A stretch of DNA of 64,000 nt from Bacillota bacterium (GTDB lineage Bacteria; Bacillota; Clostridia; Acetivibrionales; DSM-1351): NCBI GenBank assembly GCA_023460955.1, contig JAEWOH010000056.1:47607-111606 (forward strand), given 5' to 3'. Made by a program: the position numbers and the translations under genes. Under the pieces are notes generated by a model. That model saw nothing but the letters and a program-made list of their open reading frames with translations. It ran no database searches and was not told where the DNA came from. This document shows positions 1 through 8,912 of the stretch, in pieces (position 1 is the stretch's first letter; each line of letters begins with the position of its first letter).

Positions 1-279
1 TATAATGCCGTTACAATTTTTGGTAATCCCGATTATTATCATCGCTTTGGCTTTGATAACGCTGAGAAGTTTAATGTACAAACCTCCTGGGGAGCAAATT
101 TCGAAGATTTTATGATATTGGAATTGTACCAGGGTGCACTTATAGGTGTTGCCGGCCGGTTTCATGAAGCTTCAGCTTTTCAGCTTAATAAAGAGGAGTT
201 GGAGGTTTTCGATAAACAGTTCCCGTATAAAGAGAAACACAATCCAAAGATAGATTTGTCAGATAAAATCAACACTTAG
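1..279 (+). CDS. GNAT family N-acetyltransferase, C-terminal part (5' truncated by window edge)
   Basis: Frame 1 is open from the first base to a TAG at 277-279, giving 92 residues. It contains FGNPDYYHRFGF, the loop typical of YhbS-type GNAT acetyltransferases, where a Tyr next to the last acetyl-CoA strand is followed by Phe-Gly-Phe. The next residues, about 45-62, form the final strand pair. These enzymes move an acetyl group from acetyl-CoA to an amine in the cytosol; the substrate cannot be told. The N-terminal half with the acetyl-CoA pyrophosphate loop lies before the window. A strong hairpin follows the stop, so the gene ends its transcript here. Confidence 0.72.
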   Translation, partial: YNAVTIFGNPDYYHRFGFDNAEKFNVQTSWGANFEDFMILELYQGALIGVAGRFHEASAFQLNKEELEVFDKQFPYKEKHNPKIDLSDKINT

Positions 280-312
280 TTTTTACTACTAAAATAGAAA
301 TAGCAAAATACA

Positions 313-354
313 AAAGCTGGCAGCTGAATAAAAATTATTTTAGCTGCCAGCTTT
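313..354. terminator. Bidirectional rho-independent terminator
   Basis: A 13-bp perfect inverted repeat (arms 313-325 and 342-354) has an A/T-rich loop and T-runs on both sides. It sits between the convergent GNAT gene (+) and flavin reductase gene (-) and can stop both transcripts. Confidence 0.85.
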
Positions 355-356
355 AT

Positions 357-986
357 TTATTTATCACTAATTGCCGAAGACTTCTTCCCGGAGTGTTTGG
401 GTTTCTGATTTCTTTTAAGGTTTTTTCTCTTGGTTACTGAATACCCAAAGTAGCCCAGCGATTCACCAATAGGATAATACTCACCATGAGCATAAGCTAT
501 AAGCTCCGCTTTATGAAGATTAAGCTTACCTGTCTCATCAAGAAGCTTTTCATCAACATTAGTGGCTACCACTTCCGCAATAAACAGATCATGCGAACCA
601 AGTTCAAGTACCTGCCTCACAACGCATTCAAGGTTTACAGGGCATTCCTTTATCAAGGGCACATCCACCTTTGATGCCCTTTCAGGTGTTAGCTGCATTG
701 CCTCAAATTTATCGATATCCCTGCCGGATTTGACCCCACAGAAGTCTGTTGCAAAGGTAAGCTTTCTTGAAGGCATATTTATTACAAATTCCCCCTTTTG
801 CTTGAGGAGTTCGTAGGAGTACCTTTGCTTTCTTACCGAAATTGATACCATGGGAGGGTCTGAATTTACTGTTCCAACCCATGCAAGTGTAATTATATTA
901 GGTTTACCCGTATTATCGGTGCAGGTAACCATTACAACAGGCACTGGATTTAACATTGTTGAGGGCTTCCAAATCTGTTTAGCCAA
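357..986 (-). CDS. Flavin reductase family protein (flavoredoxin-like FMN-binding protein)
   Basis: About 209 aa. The N-terminal half reads KPSTMLNPVPVVMVTC, then NIITLAWVGTVNSDPPMVSISV, the FMN-binding split-barrel signature of the flavin reductase / flavoredoxin family. A basic C-terminal tail (KRKNLKRNQKPKHSGKK) follows. Such proteins bind FMN and pass electrons to or from NAD(P)H or small redox proteins; the partner here is unknown. I place the start at a TTG (984-986), preceded by AAAGGAG at 8-nt spacing. A longer open frame runs to 1058 but would overlap the upstream GH9 gene. Only 23 nt separate it from that gene, so the two may be co-transcribed. Confidence 0.85.
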   Translation of the reverse strand: MAKQIWKPSTMLNPVPVVMVTCTDNTGKPNIITLAWVGTVNSDPPMVSISVRKQRYSYELLKQKGEFVINMPSRKLTFATDFCGVKSGRDIDKFEAMQLTPERASKVDVPLIKECPVNLECVVRQVLELGSHDLFIAEVVATNVDEKLLDETGKLNLHKAELIAYAHGEYYPIGESLGYFGYSVTKRKNLKRNQKPKHSGKKSSAISDK

Positions 987-1009
987 AACCGTTACTCCTT
1001 TCAGAATAC

Positions 1010-2788
1010 TTACTTCGAGCTCAAATATGAAAATGCAAAAATTGCTGATGAGTTCCAATATGTTGCAACTTCGTTCGTAGAATATGAGCCCACATCATCA
1101 ATATAACATTGAGCAGGTGCTTTTCCTGTAAGTTTAGCTCTGGCAATATCATCCTCCAGACCTGAGTCAGGACCACCTACTAAAAGACCCGGAATCGGTT
1201 CCTTAACCGAATCGCCCGCTGATGGTCTGTGATGAGGCTGCATAACCTGTTTTGAACCATATCCTGTAACATAACTCTGGTTCATTGTATTTCTTCCCAG
1301 AAGATAGTTTACGCAGTCAACGGCCGTTTCAACATATTTTTCGTTATTGTTTAATTTATCTGCAAGAAGCAAATGACGGGCGTGGTTAGCAACATTCATA
1401 TTACTTCCCCATTTGTATTCCATTTTGTGCATAGCGACCAAATAGCCATCTTTTTCAGCAGTGCTTACAAACATATCTGCTTTTTCCAGCCAAGCTTTCC
1501 GAATTTCTTCCGCCTTTGCCGAATCGACCTTATCTGAATCTGAAAACAAATATGAAATAGCGGCGTAACCGCTTACATTCTGCCAGCCCAATCCAAAGCT
1601 ATTATCCTGGAAGTTGGCTTTAAAATAATCTGCGTATTTGCTTTCTCCGGTAACTCTCAGAAGTTCAGCAGCTGCCCAGGCTTTTTCATCCTCCCCGGAG
1701 CTGTCGCCATATTCACCGGAAGTAACATCCTGAGGGTTCTTAAATTCTACAAAATCCTTGTTAGTTTCCAACCAACCCCATGCTTTAACAGCCGCGTTCA
1801 GGCACCTCTCTGAAAAGACGGGATCAAAGTCTTTAAATATTCTGGAGGCCATAGCTGTTACTGCTGCAAAATCAGCAGTTGCAGTAGTTGAAACCGGAAG
1901 TACCCACAGGTCATCAACATCAACCTCAGGCATTGTAGTAATATCAGGGAAATTTGCAGACGTAACCTTATGATATACTCCTCCAGATTTCTGATCCTGC
2001 ATTTTTAACATCCATTCCAGACCGTATTTAACCTCGTCAAGAACATCAGGTAAACTATTTGAACTACCTGGTATATTTAACTTATCGGAAAATGTATCCG
2101 GAAAAAATTCATAAGCCAACATAAGGTCTGCCGCAGTCACTGCTGCAGGAACAACATATCTTCCGTAATCACCTGCGTCATGCCATCCCCCGCTCACATC
2201 GATTTCAACCTCTTCGTCGCCGTACAACTTAGCCTTTGAGGTGTGGCAGGCATCGTGAGCGAACTTTCCAGCGTACTTTGAATCCAGGGTGCTTCCACAT
2301 CTCTGATAATACATTGCCTTTACAAGAGCATCGTTTATTCCTGTAAATATCATATTATCTCCAATTTTAAAGTCATAGGATTTACCAAGACCTTCAACGA
2401 AAATATAATAGCTTCCATTGGTCTTAAGCTCTGAAAAGTCGGCATAACAAACCGTATCTCCGCTGGAATCATCGTTTACCTTACCATTTGTATCCTTTGT
2501 AAGAACAGATTTTCCTGTCAGAGCATCTATTACTTGAAAAGTTTTAAAGGTACCTTTAATAACTGAAATTTTCTTGTCTGTAGTTCTATAACCAATCTGA
2601 TTTATATGAATATCCTCACTAACCTTTGAATCTGACATCGTATTGTTAACTGAGGCATTTGTCTGGACAGTACTGTCGACTGTTGCTGTGTTATCTGTAA
2701 TTTGTTTTGTGTTTGATGTACAAGCATTTGTCATAAGTATTAAGCTCCCGGTTAAAGTAATTGTTATTATTTTTTTTAATAAATTCAT
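1010..2788 (-). CDS. GH9 family glycoside hydrolase (endoglucanase type), lipoprotein
   Basis: About 592 aa. It starts with a lipoprotein signal peptide: a Lys pair, a hydrophobic stretch and lipobox MTNAC with Cys near residue 23. A Ser/Thr/Asn-rich linker follows, then an Ig-like N-terminal cellulase domain (about 60-145, opening with HINQIGYRTTDKK) and an (alpha/alpha)6 GH9 domain (about 150-590). Catalytic motifs are present: GGWHDAGDYGRY (nucleophile/base Asp, about 198-209), MQPHHRPSAG (about 517) and STNEVATYWN with the acid Glu (about 575). It probably cuts beta-1,4-glucan at the cell surface. It has no dockerin and no carbohydrate-binding module, so it is not cellulosomal. The start could also be a TTG at 2800; the ATG at 2788 gives the usual signal peptide. 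An AT-rich promoter region lies upstream, after a terminator. Confidence 0.9.
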   Translation of the reverse strand: MNLLKKIITITLTGSLILMTNACTSNTKQITDNTATVDSTVQTNASVNNTMSDSKVSEDIHINQIGYRTTDKKISVIKGTFKTFQVIDALTGKSVLTKDTNGKVNDDSSGDTVCYADFSELKTNGSYYIFVEGLGKSYDFKIGDNMIFTGINDALVKAMYYQRCGSTLDSKYAGKFAHDACHTSKAKLYGDEEVEIDVSGGWHDAGDYGRYVVPAAVTAADLMLAYEFFPDTFSDKLNIPGSSNSLPDVLDEVKYGLEWMLKMQDQKSGGVYHKVTSANFPDITTMPEVDVDDLWVLPVSTTATADFAAVTAMASRIFKDFDPVFSERCLNAAVKAWGWLETNKDFVEFKNPQDVTSGEYGDSSGEDEKAWAAAELLRVTGESKYADYFKANFQDNSFGLGWQNVSGYAAISYLFSDSDKVDSAKAEEIRKAWLEKADMFVSTAEKDGYLVAMHKMEYKWGSNMNVANHARHLLLADKLNNNEKYVETAVDCVNYLLGRNTMNQSYVTGYGSKQVMQPHHRPSAGDSVKEPIPGLLVGGPDSGLEDDIARAKLTGKAPAQCYIDDVGSYSTNEVATYWNSSAIFAFSYLSSK

Positions 2789-2883
2789 ATGTACACTCAA
2801 CTTTCTTACATAATTGTTAAAATACTTCTTTAATTATATAGTATTTTTTGATATAAATTTATTAATTTTTTATTAATACCTAA

Positions 2884-2914
2884 AAAAAGCCCTACGTTAT
2901 CCGTAAGGCTTTTT
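2884..2914 (-). terminator. Rho-independent terminator after the aldo/keto reductase
   Basis: Arms 2884-2896 and 2902-2914 pair over 13 bp with one wobble; the core is GCC/GGC. Read on the minus strand the hairpin is followed by a run of T. It separates the aldo/keto reductase from the GH9 gene. Confidence 0.82.
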
Positions 2915-2933
2915 TTCTAACTCGGCATAAGGT

Positions 2934-4094
2934 TTATCCGAGCATTGCGTGAACCTTTGGCATCCAATCGCTTATCTGTATTTTTTGAGGACAGTTTTCT
3001 TCACAGACCTTGCACTGTATACATTGATCTGCATGGTTTGCCTTGTCAAAGAAGTTTTCATAGTCAAATTTTGCACTGTAAATATCTTCATGCATTACAC
3101 TGCTGTTATAAAGCTCAAAGTTTCTTGGAATGTTAACATTATTGGGACAAGGCATGCAGTATTGACATCCTGTACATGGTATTGCTGCTCTTTCCCCATA
3201 CTTTTCAATTACTTTTTCAATCAGCTTCAAGTCAGCTTCGTTAAGTGTTCCAATCCCAGACCTGTCAGCCGCTGCGAGATTATCTGTCACCTGTTCCATT
3301 GTGCTCATACCACTGAGAACCACTGAAACCTCAGGCTGATTCCAGAGCCATTGCAATGCCCACTCTGCTGCAGACTGATTTTTTCCGCTTTCATTAAGTA
3401 TTGCTTTAACATCCTTTGGCGGGTTGGCAAGCTTTCCGCCCAGGAGAGGTTCCATTATGACAACTGCGATTCCCTTGGATGCAGCATATTTTAATCCGCT
3501 TTGTCCTGCCTGGTTTTCTATATCCAGGTAGTTATATTGTATCTGACAGAAATCCCATTTGTCATATCCGTCAACTATTTCTGTGAAAGCAGATGCTTCA
3601 TCATGGAAGGAGAATCCCAAATATTTTATTTTCCCTGCTTCTTTTGCAGCTTCTGCTCTCTTTATTATGTCATGTTTGATTATAACATTGTTCCAAGAGT
3701 CTCTTGAAAGTGAGTGCAGCAGATAGAAGTCAATGCTTTCTGTCTGGAGCTTTTCCAGCTGTTCATCAAGTATCCTGTCAAAATCCTCAGGTTTTTTTAT
3801 TAGCCAGGTAGGTGATTTCGTAGCAAGTTTAACCTTATCCCTATAACCGTCTTTTAATGCTTTCCCTGTCACTATTTCACTGAAGCCGTCATGATAAATG
3901 TATGCTGTATCGATATAGTTTACACCCATATCAATGGCATAGCGCATCATTTTTATAGCTTCTGCTTCATCAATTTTGTTCTGTGGCTTGTTGCCATCAG
4001 ATGATGTCTCAACTGCTTTTGTTGGAAAACGCATTGCACCGAAACCAAGAGCAGATACCTTAAAATCCAAACTTCCAAAATTTCTAAATTGCAT
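2934..4094 (-). CDS. Aldo/keto reductase with C-terminal ferredoxin-like 4Fe-4S domain
   Basis: 386 aa. Residues 1-290 form an AKR TIM barrel that opens MQFRNFGSLDFKVSALGFG. The catalytic tetrad is visible: Asp and Tyr in YIDTAYIYHDG (about 61-71), Lys in KLATKSP (about 90) and His in LLHSLS (about 127). The C-terminal 90 residues carry CTGCQYCMPCP and CIQCKVCEENCP, the cysteine pattern of the clostridial AKR-ferredoxin fusion family, probably binding 4Fe-4S clusters. It likely reduces aldehydes or ketones with NADPH, perhaps linked to ferredoxin. I use the ATG at 4094, which has GGAGG at good spacing; an upstream in-frame ATG at 4127 lacks one. The gene is monocistronic, with a MerR-type operator in its promoter. 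Confidence 0.9.
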   Translation of the reverse strand: MQFRNFGSLDFKVSALGFGAMRFPTKAVETSSDGNKPQNKIDEAEAIKMMRYAIDMGVNYIDTAYIYHDGFSEIVTGKALKDGYRDKVKLATKSPTWLIKKPEDFDRILDEQLEKLQTESIDFYLLHSLSRDSWNNVIIKHDIIKRAEAAKEAGKIKYLGFSFHDEASAFTEIVDGYDKWDFCQIQYNYLDIENQAGQSGLKYAASKGIAVVIMEPLLGGKLANPPKDVKAILNESGKNQSAAEWALQWLWNQPEVSVVLSGMSTMEQVTDNLAAADRSGIGTLNEADLKLIEKVIEKYGERAAIPCTGCQYCMPCPNNVNIPRNFELYNSSVMHEDIYSAKFDYENFFDKANHADQCIQCKVCEENCPQKIQISDWMPKVHAMLG

Positions 4095-4192
4095 ATTCAA
4101 ACCTCCAAAAAACTTTTTTTTGTGCAATTTTTGCGCAAAGAAAGACTATTTATAAGCACATTGCAAGGTAAATTATACCTTGATATATTTAG

Positions 4193-4221
4193 TTTATACC
4201 TTAGAGTCCACTTTAAGGCAA
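4193..4221 (-). promoter_or_regulatory. Promoter with MerR-type operator for the aldo/keto reductase
   Basis: On the minus strand, -35 TTGCCT (4216-4221) and -10 TATAAA (4193-4198) are 17 nt apart. The spacer holds a dyad: CCTTAGAGT (4199-4207) and ACTTTAAGG (4210-4218) are inverted repeats with one mismatch, 2 nt apart. A dyad of this kind between -35 and -10 is the hallmark of MerR-family activator sites. No MerR gene lies in the window. Confidence 0.6.
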
Positions 4222-4289
4222 GTCTTTTTTCCAATCTATTGTAAATTCTTGATTGCAATACTTAATTCGTGCTTCGTGATGTTAGTCTT

Positions 4290-5759
4290 CTATTCCTTCC
4301 CTCTGTACAGAAAATCCCCCCAGATATTCTTTAACGAAAGGTCATACACCTGCAGTTCTCCAATACTGTTAGCCTCCAGTCGTTCATCATATATATCACT
4401 ATTTGCCATTTGTATCCCCTGAGTTTTATCAGAAATTTTTAGAAATATCTGGTATACACCTGCATTTACACTACCACCGGGTATCTTTATATCCATTTGA
4501 GTTATTGTTCCGGACTTCCACAACCTGACATCCCCGTTAACAGGAATTGAAGTTATCTTTCCTGATGCCGCTTCCTTCAACAATACAGTAAAAGTTTTTT
4601 CATAATATAGGTTGGCAAAACCCGTATTTTCGATTTTAACTCTTATCCCAAGTGATTTACCTCTATATATTTTCTTAGGTACCGATACCTCCCTAAGTAC
4701 AAATCGATATCCCAGATGATCTTGCAAGTATTTGTATCCGTCCAATCCGGAATAAGGGTCATTCAATTTTTTACTAATATATATTGATTCTTTAAGTTTT
4801 TGAAGCACTTTTTCGTTATACCCTTTATTTATATAGCTAATATGCAGTTTCGGAAATTCTGAAATCACTCTGGAAAAATTGTTATACTCGTTTTCAAGTG
4901 CAAATTCACCGCCATTCGGAACGTAGGTACACAGTTCAGACTGAAAATCCAGCTCTTTCGATCGCTCCCATTTACTGGAGAAATCATTGTTTGCTTCAGT
5001 ACCGTCTGAATAGGTACCAAGATCAATGTTTGAACTAAGCAGACCATCATTATACAACCCAATTCTTGTTTGGGGTATATTTGCAAAGCTAGTAGGGGGT
5101 GTTTTTGTTTTAAAAAACTGTCTCCAATAAGCCGGTGTCCGAACAGATAAAAAGGTTCTGTTATCAGCAGCTGACAATAGTTTGTTTAAAAGGATATCTA
5201 CATCCTTCTTGTCCAGAAACTTTGAGCCATGCATTTCACCATAACTGCCCACAAGAATTCCCTGAAGAAGATATATAACATCACTGTTTGATTGGATAAG
5301 GGGTGTTAGTTGCTCAATGTGCCTTATAACAATATCAATGTTGGCAGGCTCTTTTTCAATACCCTTTCCATCCCAGTCATATACGAATCGAATTATACCC
5401 TTCATCCCTGATTTTCTAAGAGTTCCAAGTACATTCGTTATATAGTCGAGTCCTTTACTGCTGATCTCCTGATTTCTATAATTTGAAATATTAAAAAGCA
5501 GTAATGCCAGCCTGTCCCCTTCTTTATACTGTTTACTAAAATTGCTTGACACCGAACTTTCACCGTCACCAGTATCATTTACCATAAAAGAATTAATTGA
5601 GTACCAGCCTCTCTCAGGGTTCATAAGAGATTGTGAACTTTCAGAATAATTCAAAGGAAGAGTAATGTACTCCTTTTTATCTAAAAAATACTTCGTCGTG
5701 GTGAGGCCTAGAAATATGATTACTAAAATAAGTGTTATCAAAATAATCTTTTTAATCAA
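4290..5759 (-). CDS. DUF4874/DUF4832 domain protein, membrane anchored, in exopolysaccharide operon
   Basis: 489 aa. One N-terminal membrane segment (about 4-24) anchors an extracytoplasmic protein. Residues about 40-300 hold MNPERGWYS and form the TIM-barrel-like DUF4874 domain. Residues about 300-480 match DUF4832, with LGYRFVLREVSVP and beta-sandwich strands after it. These paired domains occur in secreted proteins of polysaccharide loci; a glycoside hydrolase-like role is suspected but not proven. The start is a TTG with GGGAG 10 nt upstream. It is the last gene of the Pel-like operon, 22 nt after its neighbour. It may trim or modify the exported polymer, but that is inference. Confidence 0.72.
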   Translation of the reverse strand: MIKKIILITLILVIIFLGLTTTKYFLDKKEYITLPLNYSESSQSLMNPERGWYSINSFMVNDTGDGESSVSSNFSKQYKEGDRLALLLFNISNYRNQEISSKGLDYITNVLGTLRKSGMKGIIRFVYDWDGKGIEKEPANIDIVIRHIEQLTPLIQSNSDVIYLLQGILVGSYGEMHGSKFLDKKDVDILLNKLLSAADNRTFLSVRTPAYWRQFFKTKTPPTSFANIPQTRIGLYNDGLLSSNIDLGTYSDGTEANNDFSSKWERSKELDFQSELCTYVPNGGEFALENEYNNFSRVISEFPKLHISYINKGYNEKVLQKLKESIYISKKLNDPYSGLDGYKYLQDHLGYRFVLREVSVPKKIYRGKSLGIRVKIENTGFANLYYEKTFTVLLKEAASGKITSIPVNGDVRLWKSGTITQMDIKIPGGSVNAGVYQIFLKISDKTQGIQMANSDIYDERLEANSIGELQVYDLSLKNIWGDFLYRGKE

Positions 5760-5781
5760 AATTAATACTCCCGATTAAATT

Positions 5782-6813
5782 TTACTTAAAACATAAATAA
5801 ACTTTCCTTACTGCATTATAAAGATGTATCTTCTCTAAAAACAACAAACCATTTCTAATGAGATAATTTTTGTTTTTAATTAAAACTAATCTTAATATGT
5901 CTCTTGGCGTTATACTAAACAGACTGTTTTTTTGAGCACTATTAATTGCTGGATTATATTTGTTCAGTAATGTATCCAAAATTTCAATAGCTTCTCGGTG
6001 ATTCTCTGATAAATAAAAGCAATTCCTTCCCATATCTAATCTATCTGATAAAACCTCTTGAACCTTCTCCTGTGCTTTACTTTCTATAATTAAGACCTTA
6101 ATTCTCAAGGATTTTTGGTGACCTTCCTGAATCCCGAAAGAAAATTTGTTAATCAATCCTTGATTTTTTTTATTTAACTTTATATTTCTGCAATATAGTA
6201 TTCTGTAATTATCATAGTCTGATTTGCTTAATGTTCGGTATATTTTTCTGCAACCAGATGAAAGAACTAATATAGTTACAGCTTCAGTAAATTTACAATA
6301 TTCAAACATAATATAATCAAGGTAATGCTGATTAAAAAGTCTTTTCCTAAAATATTCAGAATTATAGCTTAATGTAAGATTTTCAAAACGTATAATAGGA
6401 ATGGTTAAATTAAAGTATGTTGCTATTGCTGCCCTGTGAGAGCCATTAAGTATAATATTGTCTTTTCCTATTGGAATTACAGATATCCTTTCGTCAACAC
6501 CGTTTTCTTTAATGTTGTCTATTAAGTCGTCAAAAATCCTGAAATAATCATCAATTGATTTTTTGTTAACGTCACCAGGTTCTCTGAAAGAACCATAGGT
6601 GAATGCTTCAATATGAGCTTTATAAAGCTCTTTTATAAACGTCAGGTCATATCCCTTTTCCCTATATTCTATGTATTTGAGCTTGACAATAAGATCAATC
6701 CTGTCGGGGTTGAATAAAGCTCTTGCAGGAATTCTTTCAAGGCTGTACTCAGAATCAATATCAATATTATTAAATCGGCAAAAGTAATCACCTAATAGTT
6801 CATTCAGCTTCAT
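5782..6813 (-). CDS. Unknown protein with ParB/sulfiredoxin-like motif in exopolysaccharide operon
   Basis: 343 aa. I do not recognise a named family for the full length. Residues about 105-140 read ISVIPIGKDNIILNGSHRAA, which fits the ParB/sulfiredoxin fold: a substrate-guiding strand and then the [DN]G.HR motif. In that superfamily this motif binds nucleotide and supports nuclease, CTPase or small-molecule kinase activity. The rest is basic and has no membrane segment. The gene lies 7 nt after a GT2 gene and 22 nt before the DUF4832 gene. It may be a kinase or regulator acting on polymer precursors, but that is only inference. A GTG at 6822 is an alternative start; neither has a clear ribosome-binding site. 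Confidence 0.5.
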   Translation of the reverse strand: MKLNELLGDYFCRFNNIDIDSEYSLERIPARALFNPDRIDLIVKLKYIEYREKGYDLTFIKELYKAHIEAFTYGSFREPGDVNKKSIDDYFRIFDDLIDNIKENGVDERISVIPIGKDNIILNGSHRAAIATYFNLTIPIIRFENLTLSYNSEYFRKRLFNQHYLDYIMFEYCKFTEAVTILVLSSGCRKIYRTLSKSDYDNYRILYCRNIKLNKKNQGLINKFSFGIQEGHQKSLRIKVLIIESKAQEKVQEVLSDRLDMGRNCFYLSENHREAIEILDTLLNKYNPAINSAQKNSLFSITPRDILRLVLIKNKNYLIRNGLLFLEKIHLYNAVRKVYLCFK

Positions 6814-6828
6814 ATTGTGCACCGTTTC

Positions 6829-7854
6829 TTAAAAGAAATTTTTAATTTTTGTCTTTCTAACTGATATAAGGTTTATTATTTTTTTAAACATATCAAAAAT
6901 GCCGTATACTACTGAAAACAGCCAAGGTGACAAAGATATCAGAAATACTGCGCTTAAAACTGATATCTCGTTTAGCTCCGAGCCTTTCTTTTCCTTATTG
7001 AAGGCTTTAATAATCACAGTTTTATTTTCTTTAAAATTTATACCCTTAGCCTTATATGTTTTGTAAAGTAGCCAGCAACAAGTCAAGATTAAATCCTTTT
7101 TAGCTTTTGGTATCAATTCGGGATACCTGTCCTTAATAAAATCAAGCTTTATCTGTCTTGATTCCAGTGCATCAAATTGACGGCTAATATCCATTCCTTG
7201 CTTAATTTTTTTATTGGTAATTGATTCTTTTCTTTGGGTATAGTAATAACCTACTTCGTCAACAAAAACTGCCTTTTGAGCAGCTTCGAGCAAATATGTA
7301 AGAACATATCCGTCTTCAAAAAGCTTTCCTAAAGGAAAGCGTATGTTTTTAAATAGTGAAGAATGAAACAGCTTATTACATACATACCCGTTACCATAGT
7401 CCATAAAATAACCGTGTAAGGCTTGTCCCTCTAACGTTTGAAACTTTGGCACGAATGAATTGATATATACACCTTTTTCATTAACACTTGCCATACCACA
7501 AACCGCTATTAAAGTTTGGCTGTTAACAGCATTTTTCAATAGCTTTTCAAGCATCTGAGGGTGAATAAAATCATCACTGTCAATAAAACTTATCCATTCG
7601 CCCTCTGCCAACTCAAGTCCTTTATTTCTTGCGGCTGAAAGTCCTGCATTTTTTTGATGAAATACCTTTACACGATAATCTTCCTTTGCAAAGGTATCAC
7701 AATATTCACCAGAGTTATCATCGGAGCCGTCATTAATCAGAATAATTTCTATATTTTGCAGTGTTTGAGCTTGTATTGATTTTACACAGCGTTCCAGATA
7801 GCTTTCTACATTATATACAGGTACAATTACCGAAATAGCACATTTTGTTTCCAT
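6829..7854 (-). CDS. GT2 family glycosyltransferase (second of a tandem pair)
   Basis: 341 aa from the ATG at 7854, which AAAGGA precedes; an open frame extends to 7911 but overlaps nothing useful. The GT-A fold starts ISVIVPVYNVESYLERCVKSI, followed by the nucleotide-binding ILINDGSDDNS and the metal-binding FIDSDDF (about 93). A C-terminal hydrophobic patch near 290-310 could attach it to the membrane. It would transfer a sugar from a nucleotide donor to a growing glycan on the cytosolic face. It resembles its upstream neighbour beyond the catalytic domain (GYYYTQRKES versus GYYYIQRKSS, and matching LILTCCWLLYK/IIQTCGWLLIK), so the two are duplicates that have diverged. Confidence 0.87.
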   Translation of the reverse strand: METKCAISVIVPVYNVESYLERCVKSIQAQTLQNIEIILINDGSDDNSGEYCDTFAKEDYRVKVFHQKNAGLSAARNKGLELAEGEWISFIDSDDFIHPQMLEKLLKNAVNSQTLIAVCGMASVNEKGVYINSFVPKFQTLEGQALHGYFMDYGNGYVCNKLFHSSLFKNIRFPLGKLFEDGYVLTYLLEAAQKAVFVDEVGYYYTQRKESITNKKIKQGMDISRQFDALESRQIKLDFIKDRYPELIPKAKKDLILTCCWLLYKTYKAKGINFKENKTVIIKAFNKEKKGSELNEISVLSAVFLISLSPWLFSVVYGIFDMFKKIINLISVRKTKIKNFF

Positions 7855-7918
7855 AAAAGTACTTAATCCTTTCAAATACCCGGCTAAAGTCAGCCCAGTC
7901 AATAAAATCATATGTGTT

Positions 7919-8911
7919 TTAATCTCTTTTGTTTATCTTACTTTTCTTGTACATTAAATTGCAAACTCTATAATAAAGCTTTGGAGAAATACTTATCAGC
8001 AGTACTGTTATTCTATTTGTAAAGTATGGATAAGCAGCACCTTGTTTTGCCTTCCTGAATTCAGCCATAAGCTTTGTATATTCTGCTTTATACATTTGGT
8101 TATTATTATTCTCTCTTCTGGCTTCTATAAGCTTGATTAAGAGCCAACCGCAGGTTTGAATAATTTCCTGTTTTGAATATGGCACTAACTCAGGCCGATG
8201 AGCCTCTAAATAGTATAGCTTATTAACCTTTGCCTCCAGAATGTCCATCTGTCTAGCCAAATTCAACCCCTTTGACAATGAGGATTTTCTTTGAATATAA
8301 TAATAGCCTATTTCAGGTGTAAAAACTATTTTGTTGCACAGAGCCATAAGCTGATACATAACAAAGCTATCTTCAAATATTTTCGCTTTTGGGAAGCTGA
8401 TATTCTCAAACAAATGCTTCTTATAGAGCTTATTACACATATACTCTTTTCCTCCGCCGGTTTTTAATAACCAAGCAATTGCGTCCCAGCCTGAAAGTGT
8501 TTGCTTAATCGGCATATACTTTTTTGTAATAACACCTAGTTCAGTCTGATACAGCATTCCGGATACAGCCATATCAGCCTCAGCTTCTATAGCCATATTT
8601 ATAAGGGTTTCGAGCATATTTTCCCGAATGAAGTCATCGCTGTCAACAAAACTTATCCATTTCCCTGTAGCCTCTTGAAGTCCTCTATTTCTTGCATCAG
8701 AAAGACCTCCGTTATTTTTGTGAACAACCTTGATACGGGTATCCTGGTTACAATACTCATCACATATTTCTGCTGAGCCATCATTTGACCCATCATCTAT
8801 AAGGATGATTTCTAAAGCCTTATACGTCTGACTCAAAACAGAAGCAACACATTTTCTCAAGTACTTTTTCATGTTGTATACCGGAATTATTACACTGATC
8901 AAATCGTCCAT
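7919..8911 (-). CDS. GT2 family glycosyltransferase (first of a tandem pair)
   Basis: 330 aa. It opens with MDDLISVIIPVYNMKKYL, then IILIDDGSNDGS and the metal-binding SFVDSDDF (about 88-95). The acceptor-side region contains FPKAKIFEDSFVMYQLM and GYYYIQRKSS, shared with the next gene. It lies one base after the deacetylase stop, so translation is probably coupled. Its role is sugar transfer in assembling the repeat unit or side chain of the operon's polysaccharide; the donor sugar cannot be read from sequence. Confidence 0.87.
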   Translation of the reverse strand: MDDLISVIIPVYNMKKYLRKCVASVLSQTYKALEIILIDDGSNDGSAEICDEYCNQDTRIKVVHKNNGGLSDARNRGLQEATGKWISFVDSDDFIRENMLETLINMAIEAEADMAVSGMLYQTELGVITKKYMPIKQTLSGWDAIAWLLKTGGGKEYMCNKLYKKHLFENISFPKAKIFEDSFVMYQLMALCNKIVFTPEIGYYYIQRKSSLSKGLNLARQMDILEAKVNKLYYLEAHRPELVPYSKQEIIQTCGWLLIKLIEARRENNNNQMYKAEYTKLMAEFRKAKQGAAYPYFTNRITVLLISISPKLYYRVCNLMYKKSKINKRD

Positions 8912-8912
8912 C

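Noticed and set aside
2949..3326. 125-codon ORF on the plus strand
   Set aside because: It is antisense to the aldo/keto reductase and reflects that gene's codon pattern.
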